A DNA stretch of 64,000 nucleotides, taken from NCBI GenBank assembly GCA_963678675.1, contig OY783192.1, positions 31,899,250 through 31,963,249 of the forward strand. Direction: 5' to 3'. The notes below the pieces were generated by a model. It searched no databases and had not been told where the DNA came from. It saw nothing but the letters and a program-made list of their open reading frames with translations. Positions 35,837 through 48,116 of the stretch are shown one piece after another. Origin of the DNA: Xiphydria camelus. Lineage: Eukaryota; Arthropoda; Insecta; Hymenoptera; Xiphydriidae. Made by a program: the position numbers and the translations under genes. Position 1 is the stretch's first letter. Each line of letters opens with the position of its first letter.

Positions 35837-37357
35837 GACTGAACGCACTGTTCTCTCGACCCGAACACAAAGACTCGTTGACACGCCGATTACTCGCCAA
35901 ACAGCGGCGATTTATTACGAAAGAACACTGCGGAAAACTCGAGTCAAACACACAGTTCGTGTTCGCGTGCAACACTCAACGTGTGTAAGCAACCACAATG
36001 GCGGAGATGACGCGTCTATCGTTTCGGCAAGGTTTGGTTACAGCGATGGTGGCGCGCGGCGCGGCCGTCTCGAGTACGAGTTGTAGAAGGAGAAGAAAAT
36101 TGCACTCTTGCGATGCTACTGATCCGATTCTTATCGTGTACGCAATTGGAACCGCGTTATATTAAATGTATGATAATGCCAGCTCTCGCGGTGCAATTTT
36201 TCAGTGTAGATTTGGCAAATCTCTCGCGTAAGCCGAGCTTCGTCAAGAGATGCGAATCGGCGCGGCATTTATAACTGCGCTGAAGTCATTATTAGAATAG
36301 TGCTGCTGCGGGAAAAGCTCTCGCAAAAAACCTATGGAGGCTGTACATATGCTTATATGCTCTGCTCTAAAAATAGAAGAAAGTCGCAGGGGCTTTCTGC
36401 GAGCAATCTGGTGTGCATTATGGATTCTTTACGTTCCTAGGCTTCTGTAGTATTGGTAGCTGCAAACTCTATAGTCGACCCTACAAGTAGACAACATAAT
36501 ATATATTATATATTATACTGGTATAAATTTTTACTATATAGCTTGGTTGACCTACATATGTACATATTTCTATATAGACGCATAGAATATTACCTCGAAT
36601 CGATTTGCGATATCGGCGACTAGGCAACTTGTTCGTCACTGTAAAGAAAAGAAAAGGAATAAACAAACTCGCGGTTAGAGGCGGAATAAGGGACGGCTGA
36701 TTCTCTTTACGTACTTCGTCCCTCGAAGATATGTACTCCCATATTTACTTAGGCCCCTTAATGCAACAATATTTCAGGCAGTTTGCCGTCTGCTTGATCC
36801 GGTGTAAACATGGGGCTGGGTAGGTATATCACGCGGGGGTGATTCTGATGAGCAACCCCTCCCCTCTTACACTCCACTGTAATGCCCGTCGTTTCTTTCA
36901 AGAGATACGCGCCTCTAACAAATTGTGTAATCTAATCGAAATGCTGGAGGGCGGGGAACCGCGAGGGGATGTAAGATTGTAAAAAACTCACGGTTCGAAT
37001 AAAACGGGAAAAGTGGGTTACGGTTACAACGACGCGACAGGGAAAAAATGACGTTATAATTGTGAAACACAGCTGGAGTCGCATCCGGAAAAATTTGTCA
37101 GTCCGTCATCCCCAACGTATGTATTACCCCTGAACCGCGAGGCTTCCGGGGATAAACATGTATATATGCCACCTGAGGTAGACGCGTGGAATTTGCGACG
37201 CTTTGTCTGCTTTTTTTAGACCACTCAACTCTCGTCGACTCGAATATCGTACGAGTTCAGGATACGTCGAATTTATAATGTGCATCATTGTTCACGAAAA
37301 TAATTTGCCCTGCTGTTTCCTATCGATTCGATTGGTTTCCGAGATAGAATCTAAATA
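35837..37357. other. Upstream region of the STAR gene; no further gene seen
   Basis: The first 250 bp upstream of the STAR start are CpG-rich and free of mobile-element signatures, as expected of a promoter/5' UTR, but no TATA box at a convincing position was seen. Further out is AT-rich DNA without recognisable features. Confidence 0.4.
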
Positions 37358-37644
37358 GAAAAAAATGATTTTTCAATCTCAGCAAAACTGGGTTTCGCTG
37401 AGAACTTGTTACTCTCGTGGCAAAAATATTATCTGTGGCAGAGAAAATATATGTCCAATGTGGTAGTAAAAATATTTACTAGGATAGCAAACATTTTTAC
37501 CGAAAAAACTTCACTGTGGTTGCAATTTCATTTACTATTATTAGACATATCTTTTGCTGCCACAGATAATAATTTTGTCATGACGGCAAAACATTTTCAG
37601 CAAAACCTAGTTTTGCTAAGATTGCAAAATCATTTGTTTCCGTG
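37358..37644. mobile_element. Palindromic TA-MITE
   Basis: TA at 37356-37357 and 37645-37646. The left end reads GAAAAAAATGATTTTTCAA and the right TTGCAAAATCATTTGTTTCC. Behind each, CTCAGCAAAACTGGGTTT pairs with AAACCTAGTTTTGCTAAG, and ATTATCTGTGGCAG pairs with CTGCCACAGATAAT. Non-coding, 287 bp. Confidence 0.75.
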
Positions 37645-37646
37645 TA

Positions 37647-39560
37647 CGAGGATCCAATATCACGATGACGAGAGAATCGTTTCCGAGATATAATTACAAC
37701 AAGCTGGCAGCATCTTCCCCTGATTCATGTAAAACGAAGCTACTTCGCTTCTACAAGAGCGAACTTTGTTTCGAAATTAGAAAAAGTTACGGGCTCTTCA
37801 TATTCTTACGATCATACTGGAGAAAATCCGGGAGGTCTTACTTCACGCCACCCTTTCTTTCCGGAGTTAGTTTGCCCTACTTTTCAAAATTATTCCGCGG
37901 TATTACAATATTGTTATAAAAGGTCAAATTTATTAAAATCCTTTCTTAAGGATTTAAAGCTGGTAATGCGTTATATTTTGAAAATTTAAAGGGTTTTCTT
38001 TAGCTTCATTTTTATTTTCTGCAGCCTTGAAGCTCATCAGCAAGATTGATATGTTTCCTTAGTGTACTTTTGTTAAGTAATTATAGACGCGGTTTAATAT
38101 ATCGTGATTAGAGCGTAGATTGCCGTTATTTTCATCACCTCTATTATGTACACCTGGAGATTATATATAAATATTGGTAGAGTATGAATAATAAGGGTAA
38201 TTAGTCTTCCGCATAAAGCGCAGCTGGAAAATTAAGGGGGAGAGGCAGGTTCTCTTGAAGGGCGAATAATTAGGGTAATCTCAGCGTAAGTTTGCTCAAA
38301 AGTGAAAAAAGTATATAAAAGACTTGACGTTTTTGTATAAAATTATATCCAACTGGAAATCCCGTTAATGCGATTGCGTACACGTTCTATCGTTAATATT
38401 AAATATCAATTAAATCTAGCTGAAAATTCTATTAATACGATTACATACCCTACCGTTACCATTAAATATCAATCTCCACTGCAAATGCAAAAGTGAGTCC
38501 GAACTATAAATATCGATCCTTACTTTCTTCCTTCCCATATTCCCCAATAGCGAGTAAAAATATCGTGGCACGCGAAGGTAACAATGGGACGTAACAACTG
38601 AAAACGACCACAAGAATAAAAAAATATATACGCCAACGTTGGTGCTTAGAACGTGCAGTACCCATATAGAACACGAAACCGACGAATTTGTTGATTATCC
38701 GAAGTTTACTGGAATATCGATATGGGTGGCGCACGGAAAACCACGCCGGAAGTACCCTACAACTCATCGAACATCCATTTTCGAAGCTCGCCCCACATCC
38801 GCCCCCCAATAATCCGTATTTCCCTCGGTCCATCCGGAATTTTGAAATCGTAACCGGCGAACGCATCCAAAATTTATGTCGCCTTGTTACAGGTACGGGT
38901 GCAACAGAATATTTCGTAAAAGATATGAAAACGTTTAGAAACTGTTTCAACGTTTCACTGAACTATGATTGAAGATTATAAAGTTGACAATTTTATATTA
39001 TCAACATCGAGTTATGTGAAAGCTTTCGAAGAGAAATGAATTTATTAAAAGCGACTGATATGTTCGAGACCCAAACAAAAAAAAGTTACACGAAATTCCG
39101 TAGCGAAAAATAATACTAAACGAGCGCATAAGTTTTCGTATTCGCGAAATTTGACGTAACGGCATGCGGTGCGCGCTTAACGGTTCGGGGATTTCGCATT
39201 TCGCTCAGTTTTTTGCCAGGCTCCAATCGTACTGTAATGATTCGATTAGCGGAGAGCACGTAACTTTTTATGGCCGAGCATACTTCTTATACATACACAT
39301 TTATACGGTAGGCACGCGCTTTATTCGTTCCACGGCGAGGCAACAGCTTCGTTCTCTTTGGGAACTACGGGACGAGCGATTCGTTGTAGACCAAGAGCTG
39401 GCTACATAGGAGTACGGGTGACTCACTGCAGTCAAAATTATAACAATTACAGGTTCGATTGTTACCGATATGGTGAAGGTCGGGCCGCCAGACGTCACCG
39501 CGGAATTAAAGGGTTATCCGATAAAGGCGTCAGAATTTTAAACTAAAACACAATGATGAC
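37647..39560. other. No gene recognised
   Basis: AT-rich with several unremarkable frames. A 148-codon minus-strand frame at 38504-38950 has no recognisable domain and was not accepted as a gene. Confidence 0.4.
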
Positions 39561-39613
39561 TACAAGTGATAATCCACCAATCTTTTATTCATTTTTAAGA
39601 ACTATCTCTGACA

Positions 39614-40059
39614 TTATGTTTTGAAAGTAATGTTGTTTAAATGTCCTCCCTGACTTCGTTTAGTTTCATGCATTCTGGAGGCCCAATTCTCCACTACTCT
39701 TTGACACATATCACGTGGTATGTTTTCAACGGTGCGTTGAATGTTCCGTTTAAGGTCTTGAATTGTTCGGGACTTATTTCTGTAAACTAGAGATTTCACA
39801 TAACCCCATAGAAAATAGTCCAAGGGTGTAAGGTCGCATGACTTTAAATTTTGCCGTTGCGCGTGTAATATGTGTTCCTCTACGGTGAGACATCTCTTAC
39901 TGCGCGAGAGTCCTCGTGGCGTCCGCATAACGCGTGAATTGTACATTCGACTGAAAGTTGCACTGAGAGTTACGTTCGGTGAGATAAAAATGAACAAGCG
40001 ACCCCTTCCACAAGTCGTAAACAAAAGAGCCGCTTGGACGTCGTTGCGAGAATTGTCGC
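39614..40059 (-). pseudogene. Internally deleted mariner-type transposase (DUF4817 N-part fused to DDE tail)
   Basis: Read on the minus strand, the frame begins with NDVQAAL and PNVTLSATFSRMYNS, then TPRGLSRSKRCLTVEEHIL. This resembles the DUF4817 helix-turn-helix region of a common insect mariner-type transposase. It then jumps directly to LTPLDYFLWGYVKSLVY and ends with RVVENWASRMHE and GGHLNNITFKT, the conserved C-terminal tail that carries the last catalytic aspartate of the DDD/E triad. The central two thirds of the catalytic core are absent without breaking the frame. It lies between U2AF and the STAR gene. Non-functional as a transposase. Confidence 0.7.
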
Positions 40060-40211
40060 CTCTGTGTTACAGGTAGATAGAGTTACGCATAAGCATTACT
40101 TTTACTGTGCGCGAGTCAAGGATAGCGCACACGTTCGAATTATTCATCCATATACATCATACAATATAGTCAAGAAATAATCGGTACGAGAGAAAAGGAA
40201 AAATCTACAGT

Positions 40212-41570
<1,359 letters not shown>

Positions 41571-41603
41571 TCAGCCTCTCCTGCAGAAAATTGGAGAACC
41601 TCT

Positions 41604-41775
41604 GGTTAACGCGCATTTGATTGCGGCTTATATATCTTACATCTAACAGTAATTGCAAGACGGTGGGGATAGCGTGGTCTGATGTGGTGCGCCCTGATTG
41701 GCTAGAGGAGGAATAACGGTGGAACAAAAGATGACGCTGGGTATTTTCCGAGTTCCATACCTAACGGGAAAGGGC
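41604..41775 (-). promoter_or_regulatory. Promoter-like repeat upstream of U2AF (TATA + CCAAT)
   Basis: On the gene's sense strand this segment has a CCAAT box (41697-41701, AGCCAATCAGGGCG) and, 70 bp further on, a TATA box (41627-41634, GATATATAAGCC). The start codon is 130 bp beyond, a plausible 5' UTR length. The whole segment is homologous to 55053-55275, which sits in the same orientation upstream of the windei gene with the same 70-bp CCAAT-TATA spacing. The homology extends to GTTCCATACCTAACG at the distal end, a sequence also tied to a dispersed repeat family of the right end of the window. Function as a promoter is inferred from position and motifs only. Confidence 0.7.
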
Positions 41776-42039
41776 CTTTAAGAGGCCGACATACCAGGCC
41801 CACTAGTTTCTCCTGCGGGGCAGCGGTGAGACGAGGTAATGTCAAAACGCTAGAAGGGGGTGGAGCTACGCGAGGTTAGCGATGTTGCCGAATGCATGCA
41901 GTGTGGACACGGTCCGGTTAGGTTAGGTCTTACGCCGGCCTCAGTGGCGAGAGCATGGCTCGCTCCCGTTTAGACCGGGATACCGCGTCGCGCGCGCGTT
42001 CCAAGTGTCTCCGGGATTGGCGTACGTCATGTCACCAAT

Positions 42040-42112
42040 GCTTCGATAGCGCAACGGTTAAGTTGCCGGGCTGGGGGTCTCGATGTCGCGGGTTCAATTC
42101 TTGTTGGGATTT
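42040..42112 (+). tRNA. tRNA-like sequence (pseudogene or tRNA-derived head), left arm
   Basis: TAGCGCAACGG matches the internal A box and GGTTCAATTC the B box, with a stem-loop between them whose loop CTGGGGG would place GGG (proline-type) in the anticodon position. The acceptor ends do not pair and the T-stem is weak, so this is not a functional tRNA gene as it stands. A run of nine T residues follows, suitable as a pol III terminator. Confidence 0.5.
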
Positions 42113-42644
42113 TTTTTTTATTAACTTTTTTCATTCGATTAGAACCTTTTCTTGTTATAGAAAGTGGTTTACATTATCGAATAAAATAAGAGTTTCAATT
42201 TTTTTCATAGTTTTACGTTATTTTCTTCCTCGTTGAGGTGAACCAATATTATTAGAAAGAACAGTTGGAAGCATCGTTGCATTTTTTATTCTTACATTTC
42301 GTCATGGGAATTTTTGGCTGCCGAAGATTTTATACACGATTTTTTGGATAATAATTGTCGAAAAAACATTTGAAGCACACCGTATTTTGACACCATGAAC
42401 ATTTGACGAATGGAACTTTGCCACACGCACATTTACACTTTAAAAGCGTTATGGGAAAGCAAATTTCATTGACATTTTCGAAAAACGGCCTGGTTGGCAA
42501 TAATATTGGTTCACCTCAACGAGGAAGAAAAAATAACGTAAAACTATAAAAACAATTGAAACTTTTATTTTATTCGATAATGTAAACCACTTTCTATAAC
42601 AAGAAGGGATTGTATAATCGAATGAAAAAAGTTAATAAAAAAAA

Positions 42645-42715
42645 AACCCGACAAGACTTGAACCCGCGACATCGAGACTCCCAGCCCGGCAACTCAACCG
42701 TTGCGCTATCGAAGC
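42645..42715 (-). tRNA. tRNA-like sequence, right arm (inverted copy)
   Basis: Inverse copy of the left-arm module. A box TAGCGCAACGG and B box GGTTCAAGTC are both intact, with loop CTGGGAG and a T run after the module. The B box here is closer to consensus than in the left arm. The acceptor stem again does not close. Confidence 0.5.
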
Positions 42716-42770
42716 ATCGGTAACATTATGCACGCCAATCCCGAAGACACTTGGAACACGCGCGCGACGC

Positions 42771-43301
42771 TATTCCAAGAAGTTTTCAAGACAAAATCGA
42801 TTTGACATCTGCCGGGGTCCCCTTGTGAGATACGCCCTTACGTGATAAGACCGACGATATTCTGCTATTCGTGGCGGAGACAAATCTGACAACCCCGCAG
42901 TCCGTACTTAGTGAAGACGCTAGATGGAAGCATTACTCGGCTGATAAAAGTAGACGAGTAATAGGTTTGAAATAAAGGTTTTCTGCAATGGGCTTTCAGA
43001 AATCTTTCGTGCAAAAGGTGGTAGTACCTTGTACAAGGTTTATTTTAGGGTCCCATAGAAGAATTCATTTCAATACTTTGATTGTTTCCGCGTTTACAAC
43101 TTGCAAAATATAGGTATATTTGTGAGGTCGCCGATGGATTACAACAAAGAAATTTATTTATTTTTTTCTATAGGGCCCTAGATTTATGTTTTTTAAGTGT
43201 GGTGGCGAAAAGTACAAAAGGTTCTTATGCACCATGTTGGAATTATCGCTTTACAGCCGCGACAACTTTTCGGGCGTTTCCAGACGGGGTGTGTCGGCCT
43301 C
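42771..43301. other. No gene recognised
   Basis: Mixed-composition DNA between two mobile elements; no domain, no repeat ends identified. Confidence 0.4.
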
Positions 43302-44690
43302 TTAAGGCGCGTCCTGACTGAGTCGACAGTATCGATCGACACTGTCGACCAGGACATCGAAAACCGTGTCCTCACTGACACTGCCCTCCTGCCAGTCAGG
43401 ACGCGGCAGTCGACTTGGTCGATCGACATATTTTGTCGATCGACATGTCGACTGGTTTTCCACGAGTTGTCGGTAAACATCAAAGGGTATTCGAGTCGAA
43501 CGCAGAGGGTTCGGCAAGGCGAGCGGTTGTTTCGGCGGTGACATGGGAAAACAATTTATCGTTAGTTAATAAAAGTAATTTCAAGTATTGCGAAATAAAT
43601 ATTTCGTTAGGACAAGAAAATATACGTATGTTAATCATTAAAATGTTTATTTTGTTGCCTTAACAGTTGCTTTAAAAGATTTTATTATGTCAAATAAAAA
43701 ATTGTAATAGTTAATGAATATTTATTTGGTCCACGGAAATGACTATTTTGCCATGTTCAAGCAAACATTTATTAACTACGAGTAAAATGTTTTCTTGGTG
43801 CGTAATGTATGTATTACTTATAATTTTCTATTTATATTGCAATATTTCATTGTATAGTTACAGGAGGAAGAGAATTTAACTAAAATGTAGGCTATTCTGT
43901 AGTGAAAAACGCTATAAGTTGTTGGGAACTTGAGGGAAATTGTACATGGCAAAGCAAGAAGAATTCGCAAAAAATTATTTCAATGAAATGACGTTTATCG
44001 TCTCCGTTTTTTCGTTTATTATTTTATTTCGCTCGAATTTTATTCACCGAGATGAATTAAGATTTTTTTTTATCAAATAATTTTCCATGACTTTACGCAG
44101 GAAATAACACAACTGTGCGTGACAATATGCGTTTAGCCGGCTCAGCCCACGAATTTCGTGTACTGTGTTGTCTGAGCTGGTTTTTGGCGATGCGCTCAAA
44201 GGCCGCCCCAAACTGTTCGCTTCGTGTAGACGCTAAATTACTTGGCTCATGCTCGAATGCTTCTTTTTTTATTTGTGTTCCATCGCACGATAGACGGAAT
44301 TCAGAATATCGGTTCGTACCGTTCGATTGCACCGCGATCTGAATACCTCACTAGCAAACGATATATTTCGGCGAAAGCGGCAAGTGCGCTTGCAGTCCCG
44401 CACATTTCCCGAAAATTTTAATCGATACCGCTATACGTGGAATACTAAATCTGTCTTGTAAAGGAGAGAATGACGAATTCAATAGATGACCGTTCGGGAA
44501 GACCAATCCAACCGGGGGCCCGTTTACGCGGAGGGTCGAAATATACCGCCCGCCTTGTAGACCCGTCGACTCGACTACCCTTTGATGTTTACCGACAAAC
44601 CAGTCGACATGCCGGTCGACAAAATCCAGTCGACAAATTCTAGTCGAAAGTGTCGATCGACTCTGTCGACTCAGTCAGGACGCGCCTTAA
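43302..44690. mobile_element. piggyBac-like non-autonomous element, TTAA-flanked
   Basis: TTAA at 43302-43305 and 44687-44690. The 24-bp ends GGCGCGTCCTGACTGAGTCG and CGACTCAGTCAGGACGCGCC are perfect inverse repeats, and both ends continue into arrays of GTCGATCGAC-type motifs (CTGTCGAC, TTTTGTCGATCGACATGTCGAC). The 1381-bp body has no transposase-like frame. Its subterminal array of short repeated GTCGA motifs resembles transposase-binding subterminal repeats of DNA elements. Confidence 0.85.
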
Positions 44691-44925
44691 TGCTGGGTTT
44701 ACACGCTTGGCACTTGCCACAAACTCCAAGCCTTCACAAACGCTCAAACGTGTAAACGCTTCGCAAGCGCTTACCGTTAACTTCCTTTGATTTGTGCCAA
44801 AAACCGACACTCGGTCGGATCGGCGACAAGTTCTAGCAAGCCTACACAAGCAAAGCCAAACGCACTATTCACACGTTTGAATTTGTGATGGCTTGTCGAG
44901 GTTTGGCAAGCGTATAAACCCGGCG
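44690..44925. mobile_element. Small TIR element abutting the preceding one
   Basis: Ends TGCTGGGTTTACACGCTTGG and GGCAAGCGTATAAACCCGGCG, with TTA on both sides (44687-44689 and 44926-44928), suggesting a Harbinger-type 3-bp duplication. The interior repeats CAAACGTGTAAACGC motifs in inverse orientation. 236 bp, non-coding; exact ends are uncertain by one or two bases. Confidence 0.65.
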
Positions 44926-45190
44926 TTATGCAGAATTTCCTGAGTTCCGTACCTAAAGGTACGTTTAGACCGGGATACAAAATGTTGGCAACATGTTGGC
45001 AACACGTTTATGGCTGTTGGCAACATCGCTGTTGGCAACATCAACATCGCTGTTGGCAACATCAACATTGAGTGTTGCCAACACGATGTCGCTGTTGGCA
45101 ACATACTGTTGGATACATCGACTTGTATCCGGATACATGCGATCAGAACCAGTTGAGCGTTCAAACGAAACGGAGTCTTGATGTTAAAAA

Positions 45191-45345
45191 ATGGAACCGT
45201 CTATTGCTGCTGGTGTTAGTCCTGCTTCCATCATAATAGCCTCCCAGAAGCGAAAAAGAAGGTGGAGGCAGCGACAGTTTTTACAAAACGGGACAAGCTA
45301 TGGTGACAATTTAATGGCGGAGTTACTTGTCATTAAGTGTTCCCT
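45191..45345 (+). pseudogene. Harbinger (HARBI1-like) transposase, N-terminal fragment
   Basis: The frame starting MEPSIAAG contains KRKRRWRQRQFLQNG followed by GDNLMAELL, resembling the start of PIF/Harbinger nucleases (a KRRWWVR-type basic motif, then a DNL--EL helix). After about residue 50 the reading frame enters the dispersed repeat that begins near 45360, so the rest of the nuclease is absent. The enclosing termini and TAA duplication agree with this family. Confidence 0.55.
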
Positions 45346-45359
45346 AATTGGCCATCAAC

Positions 45360-45620
45360 TGCATCAGTCATGTATTGAATTCATTTCTCCCCTTTACAAA
45401 CCTGATATTCAAAGTATAGCGGTATCTATTACAATGGGTATTTTGTGGTAAGGGGTTCATTACGACTCGTCCGGCAATTAACCCTTCAGGTAGCCTAGAT
45501 TCGCCGAAACATACCCCCGGCGAGGCGGGCGATATGGGACAGGTCAGAATGAGTCATTTTCTGCAGTGCCCACGGTAATAGATACCGCTATATTTCGAAG
45601 CTCCTTTGACGCGGCTCAAA
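45360..45620. repeat. Dispersed repeat R1, copy inside the Harbinger element
   Basis: Contains the R1 landmarks in order: TTGAATTCATTTCTCCCC, TATAGCGGTATCTATTAC, GGTTCATTACGACTCG, GGCAATTAACCCTTC, then TTCGCCGAAACATACC. A short inverse piece (AATAGATACCGCTATATTTCG) follows at 45571. It truncates the transposase frame. Confidence 0.75.
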
Positions 45621-45962
45621 TTTACCGACAGAAGCCTAAACGTGGCTTGATATTCGCACGTGCCACTTGGCAGCCGTATGCGCGAAATCACGCATCGGGA
45701 GAGTGCCTCTGCCGAGAGAAATAATTACGTGCCTTTCTTTTCAATCTAGAAAGAACATACACATGTAGTGAGAGAGTACTGCTTTGTAAAATGAGAGATA
45801 CGATACGCCGTCCGATCTGCCATGTGAACACTGTGCGGCCCGTATAATGTGGCATTCAATGAAAAATTTAGGCAAGAAATATATGTTATTTATGATCGAT
45901 ACTATTAAAAGGTTTCAATCGACCTTCTGAAATTCTGTCCTTCGTGTGACGGAACATTATCG

Positions 45963-46075
45963 TATGTAGGTAGGTAGGTAGGTAGGTAGGTAGGTAGGTA
46001 GGTAGGTAGGTAGGTAGGTAGGTAGGTAGGTAGGTAGGTATAGGTAGCTAGGTAGGTATATAGGTAGATTCTAGT
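45963..46075. repeat. (TAGG)n microsatellite
   Basis: Tetranucleotide TAGG repeated about 20 times without interruption to 46040, then imperfect to 46075. Inside the Harbinger element. Confidence 0.95.
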
Positions 46076-46403
46076 CCAGAGAGAGCGATGTTTCCGATGT
46101 TTCCCATTTCAAATGGGAAACTCGGATACAAGCAACAGGCAACAGCTTTCTTTGATGTCATGCCGCCCCGCAGTTTACGAGTAGCAATTAAATTGTCGCT
46201 AGTCGACGGGATACTCGTGTTGCCAACATGTTGCCAACATTTTGTATCCCGGTTTGTACCTACATTCGGATAGTGGCTGTTGCCGAGTATCCGTCGGCGA
46301 GTTGCAAGTCGGCGGGATACATGTTGACAACACCGGATTATCGTGTTGCCAACACCGGATTATCGTGTTGCCAACATTTTTGTATCCCGGTATAGACTTA
46401 CCT

Positions 46404-46550
46404 TAACGGTTAAGGGTACCGGATGCTCGTTTATGACCATACGGATGGGTCAGGCTACCTGGAATGATGTATTGATCCTAAAACCTCGGTTCTCATACTC
46501 GTATTCTCGGAATACTGAACTTCGGACGTTAAAATGAAGCGGGCCAAAAA
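46404..46550 (+). repeat. Dispersed repeat R1, segment flanking the Harbinger element
   Basis: GGTTAAGGGTACCGGATGCT, then ATGACCATACGGATGGGTCAGG and CTACCTGGAATGATG. Nearly identical to 55318-55380. Its left continuation (CTGAGTTCCGTACC) is on the other side of the Harbinger insertion at 44938-44953. Confidence 0.85.
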
Positions 46551-46616
46551 TCGACTCAAGTATCCGGAGCATAAGATAACCGACTTGGTATTTGCCTTTA
46601 GTCTACTCTTATCTAT

Positions 46617-47019
46617 TATACCGGGTGTTCTCAGACCTCTGACCCAGAGGGAAACCCTATGTTCATTAAAAAATTACGGATATAATGCAATTGATTTTAT
46701 TGAAATCCGTTAAGAATTTACGGAGAAAATAATTATTAAAAAGTAATTCATATTTTGAATTTATTCAACATTGATGACGTCGTATCATATCATATCATAC
46801 AAAAGTAATAATAAGGCGCAAGTCGCGGCTCATATCTTCATGGGCCTTGATATGACGTCATCAATGCCGAATAAATTCAAAACATTAATTACTTTTTAAT
46901 AATTAATTTCTCCGTAAATTCTTAACGGATTTCAATAAAATCAATTGCATTATGTCCGTATTTTTTTTAATGAACATAGGATTTTCCTCTGGGTCAGAGG
47001 TTTGAGAACAGCCGGTATA
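46617..47019. mobile_element. Palindromic element, about 165-bp arms
   Basis: Starts TATACCGGGTGTTCTCAGAC and ends GTTTGAGAACAGCCGGTATA. Both arms carry CTCTGACCCAGAGG-type, GCAATTGATTTTATTGAAATC and TTTTTAATAATTAATTTCTCC sequence in inverse order. The loop contains a short (ATCAT)n run. A solo arm is at 18989. No coding capacity. Confidence 0.85.
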
Positions 47020-48116
47020 TATTATACCATTGGCTTCCACAAGGATGTTTTACAAGGGAGAGAAACTTGTGGGAGGATGGTGTCAAATAGGTGAAGACAA
47101 TAATAAGAATTGCAATACGTAAAATGGCATTTATTAAATACCTAATTTACATATGGTACAAGCAGTTTCACAGGGACCGATTATATTAGGATGAAATAGA
47201 ACGCGGAGTAATAAAATATAACTTATAATTATAATTAACGTATAGTATATTGTATGTATAGTATGCATATGTATGTATAATTCCTCCGAATAGCTCAACA
47301 AGCACTCGAGAGTCATAACTCTACAGAAAATGATTGAAATGCAAGCTCTACGTACAGGCATTCTGATATCGCAGTTGTACAATCGCGCGGGAAATAAATT
47401 AGCCTAAAGTATTCTTTGATTCTTTTGTTTTTACCCGCGAATGACAAGAGATCGGCACGTGAGCAAGTATCACGATCATATTGAAATCGAGGTCTAAAAT
47501 CTAAGTAGAGTATCAGGAAAATATGACAACACTAAGTTGGTCCCTCAGATTTCGTATACCGACTCGATCATTCCATATCGATTCGATAATCATGAAATAT
47601 CCCTGTACATTTTATCATGCAAATGGAACAAATATATAATATGCTATATAATATGCATGGGCCATCAATAGAGAATCGCTCGCTAATCACACGTAACTAC
47701 TCATTAATTTATTAAGCGCCACTAGGAGTACTTCGAAAATACCACACAGAGAATGTAGCATTTCTTTATTCTATTTCCTAATAAGTAGACAGTGATAATA
47801 ATCATTGTCGATTATACATTATGAAATACGATGGAAGGGTGGAGGATGAAACATTGCAATCATTAGATAGATTTCTAAGTTCAGAAAAAAAATTAGGTTT
47901 TCGCCTCCTTGAAAATAAACAGAAAAGAAAAATGAATCTTTGTTTACTGATTTTGGTGGTTCTACTTCGTGTTATATATTACTTATAAGGTATTAACTTA
48001 CGAAAAAATAAAAATTATCTAACTATAAAATCATCGTTGCTCAACGTAGACTAGTGCCGTAAGTACGTTCTTTATCGATCGAAATAAACTTATCAAATCT
48101 TACGTTGTTCCATTTG
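47020..48116. other. No gene recognised
   Basis: AT-rich. An 82-codon minus-strand frame at 47134-47382 has no domain. May include far-downstream sequence of windei; no support for an exon was seen. Confidence 0.4.

Larger units (their letters stand above)
41985..42770. mobile_element. Foldback element with a tRNA-like sequence in each arm
   Basis: Arms of about 270 bp (41985-42253 and 42499-42770) are inverse copies: GCGTCGCGCGCGCG... outside and GAGGTGAACCAATATTATT inside. A 245-bp loop (42254-42498) is unique. Within each arm, 65 bp from its outer end, lies a tRNA-like module. No open frame of interest. The element sits between the U2AF promoter region and the piggyBac-like element. Confidence 0.85.
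44957..46403 (+). mobile_element. PIF/Harbinger-like element with TAA target duplication
   Basis: TAA at 44954-44956 and 46404-46406. The ends are AGGTACGTTTAGACCGGGATAC and the inverse of AGGTAAGTCTATACCGGGATAC, each followed by repeated GTTGGCAACA units. A second right-end-like terminus lies at 46216-46260, so the right end is duplicated. The flanks joined across one TAA (GTACC-TAA-CGGTTAAGGGTACCGG) reproduce the uninterrupted sequence at about 55310-55335, an empty-site equivalent. It carries a transposase N-terminal fragment, a dispersed-repeat insertion and a TAGG microsatellite. Confidence 0.8.

Noticed and set aside
38504..38950. 148-codon minus-strand open frame
   Set aside because: No family recognised, an overlapping frame exists on the other strand, and no conserved motif or splice sites were found to support it.
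42040..42112. Functional tRNA-Pro gene
   Set aside because: A and B boxes and a GGG-type loop are present, but the acceptor ends do not pair and the T-stem is weak; kept only as a tRNA-like sequence.
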